From Prunella strophiata (Eukaryota; Chordata; Aves; Passeriformes; Prunellidae), in the NCBI GenBank assembly GCA_036583965.1, contig JAZBQD010000027.1:22061001-22125000 (forward strand): a DNA stretch of 64,000 nucleotides, given 5' to 3'. Below, in pieces: positions 1 to 14,354 of the stretch. Position numbers and translations under genes: made by a program. Every line of letters begins with the position of its first letter. Within the stretch, counting starts at the first letter, position 1. The notes below the pieces were generated by a model. It did not search any database. It was given only the letters and a program-made list of their open reading frames with translations, and was not told where the DNA came from.

Positions 1-1294
<1,294 letters not shown>

Positions 1295-3054
1295 CCCCAC
1301 AGAGGAAAAAATTGTTAAGTTTTCAACCAGATGTAGTTACAGTTTTGCATAGAACTGCAATTGCAGGGAAAAACTAACAGAATGAGAAAAAAAAACCTTC
1401 TTCTATTAAGTTCTAGTAATACCTTTAATCATATTACAAGCTTAGTGCATTACATTAATTTTTTTAAATTAACACAGTTGGACTTTTAGATCAAACAGGG
1501 AAGAGAAAAAAAGATTGCAATCCAACAAAAGCATGTTATAAAAACACTGCTGTTCAAAACAGGTCAAGTATTTTCTTGTGCAAAGACTAACAAATGGGTT
1601 TTTCCATAAGGTAGTCATTAGGTGTTTTGTCTTTATTTTTGTTGCTTTTTTTTAATGGTAAGATATTATTTCAACCCCTCTATTTAATACACTCTAATCT
1701 GTATTCCTGAGAATAGAATTTTCTTAAGACACTTCTTTTGCTATTAGTTGTGATAGGATTGCTCTCTCTCATGTTTGCATTTTGCAGACCACAAGTCTCA
1801 GAAGATCACTGTGGAAGAGAGACACTGGGTGAGCCAACCCATTTTCTGTTGATATGACACAAAGTACAGCCCAGTTTGATATTCCTTCCACTCTGAAGGA
1901 GCCTCACATCAGGTAGTAGAAGCTAACTTATTTCTTTGCTGTTGAATGACTCCCCATATTTCTTCCCCAACCTTCCCCCCTTAGGCAAAATTTTAATATA
2001 CTGGAGAAGTTTTAAATTACTGCTGTCCAAGGGCCACAATAAGATGTGGCAACTCAACCCAGTCTGGGGGAAGAAGGGGCTGGTTCTGCAGACCCCCACA
2101 CCTTCCCTTCCTCACAGAGCCAAGGAAAGTCCATTAGAGCTGACAGGGCATGCAGAACCCAGGAGAGAGGGCTAATTGAGTTTAAAAGCTGTGTAGCTGC
2201 AGTCTCATTTAGGAAATGCCTCCAGGCTTGCTCAAGAGTTTAGTAATAAACCTAGACCACAAAGCAAACTGAATGTTCAACTCTACATGCCCAGAAGGGA
2301 GAGAAGATCCTTTTCTCCACACTCCTAAGCTCACGTTGTTAGCCCCTCCAATCTTTCTCCCACAAAGTAGAATTCCAGGAATCATCACCATTTTTCTTAT
2401 CCTGAAGGCACAACTGCATACTGTTAACAGTTTCTATAATCTTGATTACAAATTTCTATTACAATAAAACATCAATATCATCACATGAAATCAAGAATCT
2501 GTCTTGCTAAACCTTGCTAAAAAAAGTCACTTTCAGCCTAAGCCAATTTGGAAAATAAAAATGGCTACAGAGCTTTCAGAACAGAAAAAAATTCACATTT
2601 GATCTTTTCTGTCACAAGTGGCAACTATAGTTGGTACATGAGAAGATTTCTGCCCTTACCAACTGATCACTGAGGCATTTAAATCATCTGTACAGATGAT
2701 TTAAAATGGGATAACCCACAACCAGAATATCCACAGTATTTAATGGAGCTATTAAGTGTGGAAGGAGCCTGGGATCAGCCCCCAGCCCAGTCACAAATAC
2801 ATTCATTCAAGAAATTTGAACAAATGCACATTTGACCATAGTAGGACATATTCTGAAATAATACCAAAAATATGGGAACAACCACAACTAAAGTTGTTCT
2901 CACATGCTTTGTTTTTACTGACTCCAAGCTTTATTAAGCTTTTAGTGTCCTATAAAAACAGTTCCATGAAACAGCAGGAGAAACACCAAAGCTGAACATC
3001 CAGAAATCTCTTACACAGATACAATCTGCAAACCAGAGCAAGAAGCTGCATGAT
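1295..3054. other. Non-coding DNA without recognised genes
   Basis: AT-rich sequence with short chance open frames only. It contains the 28-bp palindrome annotated separately. Nothing else could be assigned to a family. Confidence 0.55.
2678..2705. repeat. 28-bp perfect palindrome
   Basis: The 14 bases at 2678-2691 (TTTAAATCATCTGT) are followed immediately, with no spacer, by their exact reverse complement at 2692-2705. Symmetry breaks at once outside (A opposite A). The centre is TGTACA. Extended perfect palindromes of this length are uncommon in ordinary sequence. It could be a dimeric transcription-factor site or chance in AT-rich DNA; no function can be assigned. Confidence 0.9.
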
Positions 3055-3480
3055 TAAAGTGGAGGGTCTAGAGCCCAAGTCCAACCAAGAGCAACTGAGG
3101 GAGCTGGGGTTATGAAGTCTGGAGGCTCAGGGGAGAATTTATCACTCTCCATAACTACCTCACAGGAGGCTGCAGCAGAGCATGTCTGAGTGTCAAGTGT
3201 CCTTTTTTCCCAAGTAATGAGTGATAGGACAAGAGAAAATGGCCTCAAGTTGCACCAGGGGCCATTTAGATTTGATATTAGGAAAAAATTCTCCACCAAA
3301 AAGCTTGTCAAGCACTGGAAAAGGGTTCCTAGAGAAGTGATGAAGTCACCATCCCTGGAGGTATTTAAAAGACACGCACACATGGTGCTCTGGGACAAGA
3401 TTTAAGTAGCAGACCTGGCAGTGTTAGGTTTGCTGTTGGACACAATGATCTCACTTGCCTTTTCCAATGTGAATTATTAA
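3055..3480 (+). mobile_element. CR1 LINE, 5'-truncated 3' end
   Basis: The sequence follows the 3' end of avian CR1 non-LTR retrotransposons in the sense orientation. It begins near GGAGGGTCTAGAGCCCAAGT and runs through ATGGCCTCAAGTTGCACCAG, then the stretch TCACCATCCCTGGAGG, and ends near GATCTCACTTGCCTTTTCC. It covers the last codons of the reverse-transcriptase ORF and the 3'UTR only, the usual severe 5' truncation. The terminal direct repeat of typical CR1 (ATTCTATG-type) is degraded, so the copy is old and inactive. The short open frames inside it are remnants. Confidence 0.9.
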
Positions 3481-6400
3481 ATGAATGACAGGTTCAAATC
3501 ACTGGCTGTGTTACCATGTACACTGCTTTAGATAATGGCTAATTCCTTCCTTACATAATACTTAAAATGTCATAATTATATTCTCAAATCCGAGTGGTTC
3601 TTGCAATCACCTGGGCCATATGAATGGATTTAAAGACTGAAATCCATAATATAGTTTCCTTCCTAATGTATACACACATTCCTACAGCCACAGTGAAATT
3701 ATTTCTACAGATACAGCATTATCAGGGAGCCAAATTGTATCCTTGCTGTCCAACAATTACAGCACTGCTCCATAGAGCAAAACAGGAACATCTGGAATTC
3801 TGATCTTGTGAGGGCAGCTGGGACTGCACTGCTACATCAGGAAATGAACTGTGCTCAGGTTATAAAATATACTAGGGGCTGATCACAGAAAACTAGCAAC
3901 CATCCTGGTATTGAAGAAATTACTTGTATACAAGGCACTTATAAGGAAAAATTTGTCCAAGTGCATAGTGTGTTTTTCTGACATGGAGAAATTGTGCAGA
4001 TTCACCCTATATTTAAATCCTATTGAGGGTGAATAGTTCTTTCTCATTTCAGATATTATTTCCTAAGTAGGAAAACAGTGTGATAACAAAGACTGATTTT
4101 ACCAAACCTGCTACTAAGAAGAGTTTTTCACTAACTCTTATTCTGATCTAACTAAAAACAAGTTTGGGTAAATGCTATCTATTACTTCTCTCAAGTTCTG
4201 CTTTGGTTTCATGTTACTCCTCAGATTTTGGGGCAACAAGTGCAAGACAAATTATTAACTTCACTTCAGACAAAACTGAAAAGTACTGATTGCAGTAGCC
4301 AGGAATGGTGGCCTACGTAAAATCTTTCTTTATTAATATTATTGAATGCAGTAGTTTGAAGTGGCTTGGTTTTTGGTTAAGGGAAAAGCCAGCACTCAGC
4401 CCACTACACTGAGAAAGAAATAAACAAAGACAATTGCTTTCAGTTGGCCAATCATACAATTTTGTATTTTATTGACTGTTCCGATCAAGATTCCTTCCAA
4501 GATCAAAACATTAATAAGATTCCTTTTTTACACATATTTTGGAAGACCCCAAATTGTTCTATGAATGCACAGGTTTAGTAGAAAGCCATTCTGATGATCA
4601 CAGACTTGAAAGACCCTCTTTCTATATACTTGAGACACACTAGATTAAGAAAATGACCAATAAATTACTTCTGCTAAGATGCAAAGTTTTTAAGTTAATA
4701 CAAAATTAATAAGAATAAATTAATTATTCTTCTTCTAATTTCTATTTACCTTCAGTATTAAGTAGATCCATGTCTACTCCATACACTTTGGATCTTAGGT
4801 ATGATTTTTTTTAAAGTAAGAAAATATCCACATTTACCACACTTCAAATCTGAGAGTTGTATTAAAAAGAAATAACTTTTCTGAAACTCCATACCTATGC
4901 CTTTAGCAACTTTTAATATTTTGTTATAGTTCATGGAGTATAAGTTGGCTTTAAGATTTGTTAACACTGCAAGAATATTTTGACAAGAGTTCATCCACTT
5001 AGCCAAAATTGGAAACAGCTAAGTATTTACATGGTATAGTACCAGACCTACACACAGTGGACCAGTTTAAAGGGGGGGGAAAAAAAAGCCTAAGTTAGAT
5101 TTACAAAGGCATTTGATCAGGATAAAGAAATAATGCAACTATTGTAACAGTCTCCTGCTAGAAGTGCTGGAGCACTTTAAACAAGTTTTACTTACACAGC
5201 ATTTCTTCTCCTCCTTTGAAATATGCTCTGAGAAAAGCTTCACAATTAATATATTGTATACATTTTGCAAGGTTTTCAAAGATCAGGAACTGTTTCTGGA
5301 AAGACTCACTCAATCTGGCAAATAATTAGAGCAAACATTACACCAAGGTGCATTAAATGTTTGACATCTGTGAGGGTACAGAAACATGTACTTACACACA
5401 GTTAAGTTCAATAAGAAAAACTAAGTCAGACACAATTTTAAATGGGGGCAAGAAAGGAAAAGGAAAAAAGAGCAAGGGAAAGGACAAGAAGTTTAAGCAG
5501 CAGAAAACATTACAACAGCCAAATGGAAACAAATGAGATATTATAGCTGGGGTGCAGTCACAGGACTATGTGTAACTCTGCTGCAGCTGAACACCAAGAG
5601 CTTCTGGTGAAACTAGTGCTGTGTGTGACTTCAGGAAAAGTATAAAGAAGCATATTCAAAAGACAACGAGCACAAAGAAAACACAGTCATGACTATTGAC
5701 AATAGTGAATTCTGTACTGAATGTGTGAACAGGACATGAGTGAGGCAAAATAGAATCAGGCCCCCTTTGCCTGGGATTTTTGTAGTGACTCAAGCCAAGC
5801 AATCCAAACAGAAAATGTCTGTGCTAGGAGAAGAAGACATAAAACACCACAAAAACAAACTGCTTTCCTCATGGAAGAATGGTAACTTTGGACAACATTT
5901 GGCACCACAAGTTCAAAGGGTTATTTCATCTGCATTATAAGTACAGACCCAGAGATTTTTCAGTATTCCTGTCTCCACGCTATTGTTTTCTGTGCCATTA
6001 ATGGCATTTAAATTATAGACCTGCTGCAGCCCTGTAGTCAAAACACCACATCACCCGATGAGACACTGTATTATAATGTCAGTGTGTCTGTGTTTTAGCT
6101 GTGCTTTCGTATACTCTACTTCTCTTCAATCACCCTTTTTCTCTGCCAAAGAATAGATACAAGAGACAAGTCTATCTTTAGCTCCACAAAAATGTCTTAC
6201 TCAGGCAGCTGCAACACTTCATTCATCACATATCCAAGTCTCGTGTTTACAGCAATGAAATTTTTAGATGTACAAATAGTACAGAGGCAGATAAAAAAAA
6301 AATCATGGATAACTTAAAATGAAAATACAGGATATGGCGAGGGAGTCAGAAATAATATTCTTCAAAGCAAACTAATTTCTAAACTACATCAGGTGGGATT

Positions 6401-9400
6401 TCTCATTTCTTTTGGGTTATTTTGCGTATTAGGTATTTTTGGTATTTACTTTCAGTAAGGTATTTCAGATTTACTGAAGTACTGTTTCCCAGAAGCAAAA
6501 TAGTGTATGTATTGACCTTTAGATACAGTTATTCAGAGTGACAAATATTGATTAAATAACAACTTATTCTTTGACAGCATCTTAAAAGAAAATATATTGA
6601 CATTTCTAAACAATTGCATGACTAAATCTGAAACATTTCCTTTTCTAAATTATACTAATAAAAAGCTAAACTGGTCATAGCAAGACACTGAAGAGCTAGA
6701 TACCAAATTCAGAATTTTAGCCAGCATTTAAAACTTTTTTCAATCTCAAAAGCCTCAAGCAAGCTATTTCAAGGTCACAAAACTCCTGGGGAGTGTGTGG
6801 GGGGACATCTGCTCCTATAAGCTGGTCTGCTGCTTGTAGCCCTCAAATGGACAACTCCACTTAAGATGACATATTTATATATGGAACAATCTTCAAGATT
6901 CCATGATTTCCTACTTTCTGCATGTGCAATTCATCATTTCAAGCACTCAGACTCTCAAAGTATTCACATTAAGGGAAAAAAATTGCACAATATTAAGTTA
7001 GTCAGCTAATTTTATTCTGTATTGGCTTATTTTTAATGCCATATGCAGAACAGCATTGATTTTTGCTTATTAAAGGCATAGTCTCAATTCAGAAAAGCTA
7101 AATATCAGGAATTCATGAAAACTTTCATGCATGTTCTAAACTTGCCAAGAACATCTAGGGCAACTGAATATAATTAGCAGTTCAACTAAACTTTTACAAC
7201 TGTTTCCACTGAGCAGGGGAAGACAAACCAGCCTACAATTTTCTTTCAAAATCTTGAAATTATTTTACTTTTTTCTAAATGAAAAAAGCTTTTAATATCT
7301 TAGTGATGTAGCTTCTTTATTTCTTTGTTTCCCCCCCCAGTGCAATGTGATTTATCTCCTCCCACACTCCATTTTCAACATCATCCCAAGGTACAATGAT
7401 TTGGCATTGGACAGAGGACTATGGAAGCATAAAAAAACTCCACCCAGCTTTTTTCACTCATCCTTTCTCACAGTCAAACCACAGCAAAAGGCCACCACAC
7501 TACAGGCATTGGAGAAAGTCATCTTTTTCCTTCTAAATTGAAGGAAAACACCATTTTGTTATACAATTTAGGATGTATCACAAAGAAATGGGTGTACTAC
7601 TTTTCCAATACATGCATTCTTCAATACTTGTATAGAAAAACACAAAATTAAATGTTTAGGTCAGTATATTTTCCAGCAGATATTATTGGTGGAGTGCTGA
7701 TACAAACAAGCCTTTACAAAAATCAATATGAAAATATTTTGGTTTCCCTCTCAATTACAAAGAAAGCTTTTTCTCTGTGAAGTCCAGCAAACAAACAAAA
7801 TATTTGACACTGTAAAAGTCCTTTTCCACTCTTGACCATCAGAGAAATCTATTATATTGTGCCTCAAAGACACTCTTTCATTCAGACTTCTTTACACTCA
7901 GTCACCTTCTTGGTGACCAAATTTTGAATTTCCTGATAAAAATATTTCTGTGTATTCATGAGTTACAAATTTTTCAGCCATTTCCCTGGTTTCTCCAGAT
8001 AAACTTTTTCAAGTACATTTTCCAATTCCAACTTGCATACAATGATAGCCCAACTGTCTGGAATACTTCATTTCTATAGACTAAAATCCAGCTGCACAAG
8101 TTTAATAATTTCCTTGCACAGTCAAGTAGCAACCACCTATGTTCAGGGACATGTGATGGCACTGAAGGGACACAAGGAAGTAAAAACTATTCCTCCTGTC
8201 CACACTTTTCCCTGCCCACCATCACTCAAATGCAGAGGGTTCTAGAGAAACTTGCAGCAGGTCTACCATATCTATGATTTTTAAATACTGTTATAGATTT
8301 AATGATACGAAAATCAAATAAATGAGTAAAATTTAAGCTACCACAGTAGAAAGAGTTTGCATATCAGTTCAGTAATTAACTACTTTTTAAATCAGATGAT
8401 TAGATATCCTCTGGAGTGAGCATGAATTCACAAAATCTGGGAACTGTTTTGCTGAGTTCATCCAGACACCTCTTTTTAAGCTGTAGGTTTGAACAAACAT
8501 TTTTAATCACATACCTGGCAGATGAAACATTATCAGTTTTCATTATTAAGTGCCTATGTTTGAGTTGAAGAAATATGGAGAGAACAGTTGTGGAACAAAG
8601 AAACCAAAACCAGCTCCAAAAGAAAAAAGACTTTCCAAACCCACAGAAACATCTATGCCTGAATTCTGGTCCTGAAAAATACCTAAATACCTAAAAGCTT
8701 TCTGATCATAATTTTCCCAAACATAAGAAAAGCAGGAAACTATGTAAATACAGTACGGATGAAAATGCCAAACCTAAACAGAATCACAAGTGAACATCCA
8801 TGAAAATTTTAACAAGAAATTATATAAATAGTGCACTGAATTATCTTCAGTTTATAATTACCAACTAGTCATAAGCCACAGACACATAACCCCTTGCAAT
8901 GCAACTGCCCAGCTGCCACAGTTCACAAGAGAGAGAGCTCCCAAGGCTATTATTTCCCTTTTTCCAGTGCATTTCTGCAACATATTTTTGAGTTTTATCT
9001 TTAGAGTCCAGCTGGAAGCACGCTTCTGTTGCCAGCTAGTTTTCCCCTATAAACTCCCTCCCTCATGAAGGGAAAATACAGAATGGTGGTGCAGTGGTAG
9101 GAGAAGCAGGAAAGTAAAGGGGAAAAATACAATCAGAAGCAGTAGTTCTACCAGAGCTGTGTAATAGGCAGCATCTTTTTAGTCATAATAACTCTTCAAA
9201 TGCACCTCATCATAAGCTATTACACACCACACCTCTCACAAGAATAGGCATGTTTGCCATGTTTCTGTGCTCTCATTTTACATAAGCAACCTTTGTTCTC
9301 CTTGTCTCAAAGTAACGAGTGAAAAATCAAATCAAAGTCAGCAAGATTCATACTACAGCACAGTTGTACAAGCAGTTTTTCCAAGTATGCCCAAAAGGCA

Positions 9401-12400
9401 TCTAGAGAAGAGTAACTAAATTAATTTCAATTACCCAATCTTCTGAACAATAAACAAAAATCAGCATAAAGCTTCAGTAATAAAGCAGTCAAACGTGAGT
9501 AAGGAAGCTCAAAACTCAGTTTACTTCTTTCAAAGTCAATTTAAAAGGAAAATACCTTAGGAAATCCCCACCTGAAAAGGAAAGTTCTCCTTTATTAGGC
9601 CAACTCAAGTTGGCATACACAGAATAGAAGAAAACTGCACTTTTTAAGTTTCAGCTTTGCAGAATAGAAAGGCTAAAATTCTCTTACACTGAAGGTAAAT
9701 CATAGCATCCAAAATAAAGGTTATCAAAGGAGAAAAACTGCTTTAAAGGTTATAGGTTTCTCCCACTAGTTATTTTCCATATTAATAATCTTTAAACAAG
9801 AAATTTCTCTCAGAGCCATTTACCAACATTTTATCTCCAGAAAATAGCTTGTAAGATACAACAAGTCTTCTGGTTTTGTCTGTTTTGTTGACAGATTAAT
9901 AAACCCTACAGTTTGCTCCATATAAATATTATTTTCTTTTATATTCCCAGGTTTAACTTTCAGTGTAAGATTTAGCAGAAAGTTAATTTGCATTCTAAAA
10001 ATCCTTTTCAGACCCTCAAATTCATATGCTGACATTTTCAGCTATCAAAGTCATATGCATAAATATTGGGCTCATGCCTTTATATTTCCAGAATTAGCAG
10101 TTGAAGCTAAGCTTTTTGATAATGGAAACAGACTTTGGGGCTCTGGTTTACCTGCTGAACCTCTTCCTGGAAAACTATGGAGCTGGAGAAAACACATCCT
10201 GCATGCAGATTTCTTGGCTGTGCAGTGTCACACCTCATCCCAGGAGCTGTCACTTCAGCAGAAGGAGCAATATCAACTTAGACCTATGAGGAAAGCACAA
10301 CACCCAGCAAAGAATACATTAGCTTCCTAGTTAAGGACAAGAGGAGTCTACCCACAATGATTGCAGCCATTTCCTAATTAGAATGCAAAGGGGAAGAGTC
10401 CTGGAAATAGGTTAGAGCAACCAAAGGTCTGAACTTAACTGCAGCATTTAGCTGATCTGTATCTTCCAAGCATCAATACCCAAAATATCCATAGAGATTT
10501 ATATCTAGGCAATACATACAGCTGCCTAAAGAACTGCATACATAAAAACACTCTCAGAAGCCAGCAGGTTGAAACTATTTTGGGGGAATAATGAGAGCCA
10601 CAGGCCTAGAACTGCTGCCTTTAAACCTTTGCTGGCCTTATAACAATATGGCCAGAAACTGTCTCCTGGAATTTGGCCCTGAAAACACTTCTCAGACAAC
10701 TGACAAAGAAGCAGGTACTTGTACTGCCTCTCTCTGAAGAAACAACATACCCACCCAGGGCACAGACCTTGGATTTCAAACCTAAACCCACCCCCAGCTA
10801 CAACAAGATATTGTGATTGAGGGATGCTCCCAAATGTTTCCTCAAGAAGCAAAGAGCAACTTTAAACATGGATTTGGCTTTAGAGAATACACCTGGTAAT
10901 CGAGACACCATTTTCCCTCATGTTTAGGATTTGCTCTGGTGCCTGCTCAGAGGAGCAGAAAGCAAAGGGAAAGGGACATGCACACACTGTCAGCCTGCTG
11001 TGCAAGACACGCTGAAGTGAGGCCAGCGGGGCACTTCTGCAAAGTGGGGCTCAGCTCCAGCCTGGCTCAAGCCACAGAGAAGTTGTCTGGCAGATATGTT
11101 GTGGCTTTGGGCTCCTCTATGGTGAGACAAGCACTGAATGGGCTGTTTTAAGAATTCAGATTTTTTATTTTGGTACTGCGTGCTAATTAAGCACCTCAAC
11201 CCAGCTGTGGAACACAATTAACAGAAATACAGCAGCTTGATCACTCTTACAGTAGGCTAATTTTGTTATGATTTTTTTAACTGCCTACTAAAAACTATCT
11301 GCATATCTTAAGTGTGATTGAAAAATTAATTCTATTTCTTCTTATACAAAAAAAAAAAATGGCTCTTAGCATTTTTAGAAAGGTCCCTGGATTCTATAAA
11401 AACCGGAAACGCCATGAAGATACATTCACAGTTATGAACAAATTTGTTTGCACATTTATCATCAGCAATACTTTTTCCGAGTTTAGTTTTAATATGACAC
11501 AATTTTAAATTTCAGCATGGCAACTGTGCACAAGCATCATCTGAGTGGTGCATGCTGGGGGTAGCTGAACTGCTTTATAGGAACTCTGCTGGGTGGTGTT
11601 CTGTGCATGTGCAAGGCAGTGTGATATCTGCCTTGCTTAGACTTGACTGCAAGCAAACCAGTTCTTTAAAAAGAGGAATTTCTAAATTCACAGAGCTAAA
11701 GGTCTGGCAAGTGAAGAACTAAACGACAAATACCACATCAGCTGAACATAAAAGCATTCCATGTAACAGAAGATACCCACACTTTGAGACCAGAGACCAG
11801 TTTAACTCCTTAACCATGCAGGATGGCAAAACATTTGTTACATAACAGCAACTTCACATGGCATTTTTACATCCTGCCATCTTTTCACAGAAGAACAGAA
11901 GATTAGACTTCTACCGACTCTGAGAGACGGGGAGTGGAGCCAGCAGCAATATTTAGCAGAGTGACTGATTTCTGGCACCATCTAGCTTCTCTGCAACAGG
12001 AATCTGGCAGCCTGGTAGGTGCTTTTCAAAGACACTGATTGAATAATTGATACTAGTGCTGTACAAATGCTCAAGACAGCACAAGAAAGAAAAAGAAATA
12101 AAGCAGTTTTGGGGCTTAAGACCTACTCTTTTTTTCTTCTCCAAATAAATATTGTGAGGCAAAAATCCTGGGCAGAATACCAAAGTCAAGAGAATGCAGA
12201 CTCTGTTCATCATTCAGCTTCTGACTATGCAACTCAGCCAAATATCTATAATATATATGAAAGTATTAGATAAAAAGAAGCCATAAGGCAAACAAGACTA
12301 TTAATTGTTCATTTTCATGAGATATGGTATAATCTGAAAAGAACAGATTTGTTTTGACCAGTGGAACTATTCCTAATTCAACTTAGGAACTGCTAAATTC

Positions 12401-13802
12401 CAACAATTATTTGTAACTATAAAACAGTGAATTTATATTCATTCACTGCACTTAAGGGGTTTTGAACATTAAAAACTTTAATCCCCCACCCCCAGCTCTG
12501 TATGGAGAGCTGCTGACCATTTGAGAAAAGCAGACATGTTTTGTGCTGAATGTCAAAATTCATTAACTGATGAGATATACAGCCTTTGGATGCTTGTGCT
12601 CTGTAAAATTTTGCAGAAAAACATCTACTTGTCAGCATGAGGACATGTTTACTCACATGTTGGTAAATTAGAAAGGAAGACAAATAAGGTTGGTTTATGT
12701 CCTCAGAGGAGGAGGAAATGGCAGAGAAAAAAGGAGGCAAAAGAAAAAAAACCTTTCTGGACTATACCAGACCAGCAAGCACAGTCTCTCCAATTTAGAA
12801 CTCTTTCTCCAATTCCCACAGTGTATCGTTCTTTCCATTTGCCTGGAATCACCTGCAATGTGCTTTAGGAGCTAATCCCTACACATTTGGTTCACTTGGC
12901 ATGGGCCCAATAAAAGCAAGGATTCTCCAATGCCCAACTCACTTTCTCACTTTGTCTCCTCAACTGCATGTGACCACAGCTACTGAAAATAGAAAATTAG
13001 CTACATTTACACACAGGTAATACATAGGAGTCTCCTAGATGGAAAAAAAAAATTGGAATAGTTACATGCTTTTTCCTATAATCCACTTGAAGTAATATTT
13101 CTCTCCCTCAGGGTCGTAATGTATTCAGTTAAGGCAGTTTCTCAGTAAAGAGGTCTAGGGCTATTCTGCTGCTGATTCATCCATGATCAGCTCTGGTTTT
13201 GTGATATCATCAAATAACTGAAGTGCAAATGCAAGAGAGACATAGCTGTCTATGTGTTTTAATGTATTTCAAAGGTTTTTTATTTAAAGAAGAGTCTTAT
13301 GTTCTCTTCTCCCTAGGTATGCTGGTTTTTTAGACTCCGGGACTTTTTCCAGGACTTTTGGCTATACAAGACTAGGAAGGACCATATCTTTATTTCTCAT
13401 GACATAGGGACATGGGATGACTCAAGATTAATAAGTCAGTATTTGGTATGGCATGAATAAGAGTATCCAAGTGGGAAGGAATTTCAATATTTAGTTCTAA
13501 GAACTCAAATGCACCCAATCTGAACCACAGGCAGAAGTCTAGACCAAAATTTGAAACTACCCTCAAAGTCAGCACCCATTATTTGAAGACACTTTATACT
13601 CACTGAACAGTTACACATCAAAATGAAAGAGCAAGCAAAGCAGAATGAGATAATGAGAGCAAAGCAGAGAACATGCTCATAGAGGGGAAAGGGAAATTGA
13701 GACATCTCTCATTAACATCTGACTTGGATGTATCTTAATGGGTTTACATTGAGTTCTATGTTATTCAACTGTGATTACTATAAAGAATGAGGTTTCACAT
13801 CT
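3481..13802. other. Gene-free AT-rich interval
   Basis: About 10 kb with no open frame above roughly 110 codons, no recognisable exon with matching splice sites, no tRNA, and no repeat that I can name. The 10.93-11.15 kb part is somewhat richer in G and C, but its frames on both strands look like chance. It lies upstream of the miR-181 cluster in the transcription direction of that cluster, so it could include introns of the host lncRNA; this is inferred only from synteny. Confidence 0.5.
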
Positions 13803-13917
13803 CAGAATATTCTGGGTTGGAAGGGACCCACAAGGATCATCAAGTCCCACTTGAGTGAACAACCCCTAGGGGATTGAACCCACAGCTTTGGTGTTAGCCC
13901 CACACTCTCACCATGCC
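13803..13917 (-). mobile_element. tRNA-Ile/CR1-tail SINE (TguSINE1-like)
   Basis: Read on the minus strand, the element starts with a tRNA-derived head. GAGTGTGGGGCTAACACC resembles the anticodon arm of tRNA-Ile, and a pol III B-box GGTTCAATCCC is at 13870-13880. It continues into a CR1-type 3' tail (GACTTGATGATCCTTGTGGG, then TCCCTTCCAACCCAGAATAT). This head-tail arrangement is that of TguSINE1, a SINE described from songbirds and mobilised by CR1. Several head positions have decayed, so it is an old insertion and not a functional tRNA. Confidence 0.8.
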
Positions 13918-14267
13918 TAGAACTAAAGTATCTTGGGCTATTGCACAGTGTTCACCTGAGAGACACACTGCAAGGAATTTAACAGATTTCTGTGATATTC
14001 TTACACTCAGATTTCAGTCTTCAGTGATGCACAAAAGAAATGCACTGGGATTTTCAGAAGAAACTCCCCTGAGTGTCAAGGAAGGAGAATTCTTTAAATC
14101 CCTTGGTCCTTTTTAAATTCTCTGTATGCAATTTCAGGGTAATGTATTGTTTTAAAAAGCCTGGTAGGGAAGTCTCTAGAAAGCAAAAGGTTAGATTTCC
14201 TGATATGCACATCTGCAAACCTCTGGCTCCTGCATTCTCATGTACCAAAAGGTTGCAAATTTAGCCA

Positions 14268-14354
14268 AAAAAAAAACCAAAAACCACCAAGCAAACAAAA
14301 AACACCAGAAACAAACAAAAAAAACAACTACCAAAAAAAAAAAAAAAAAAAAAA
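14268..14354. repeat. A-rich low-complexity tract ending in A22
   Basis: Imperfect AAAACC/CAAAA-like repeats lead into an uninterrupted A22 run at 14333-14354. The Lys/Asn/Thr-rich or Phe/Val-rich open frames across it are composition artefacts. Confidence 0.85.

Noticed and set aside
3190..3405. 71-codon plus-strand open frame
   Set aside because: It is a remnant within the CR1 3' end, not an independent gene.
13860..13917. Minus-strand tRNA-Ile-like sequence with a B-box
   Set aside because: It cannot form a full cloverleaf and is joined directly to a CR1 tail, so it is the head of a SINE and not a tRNA gene.
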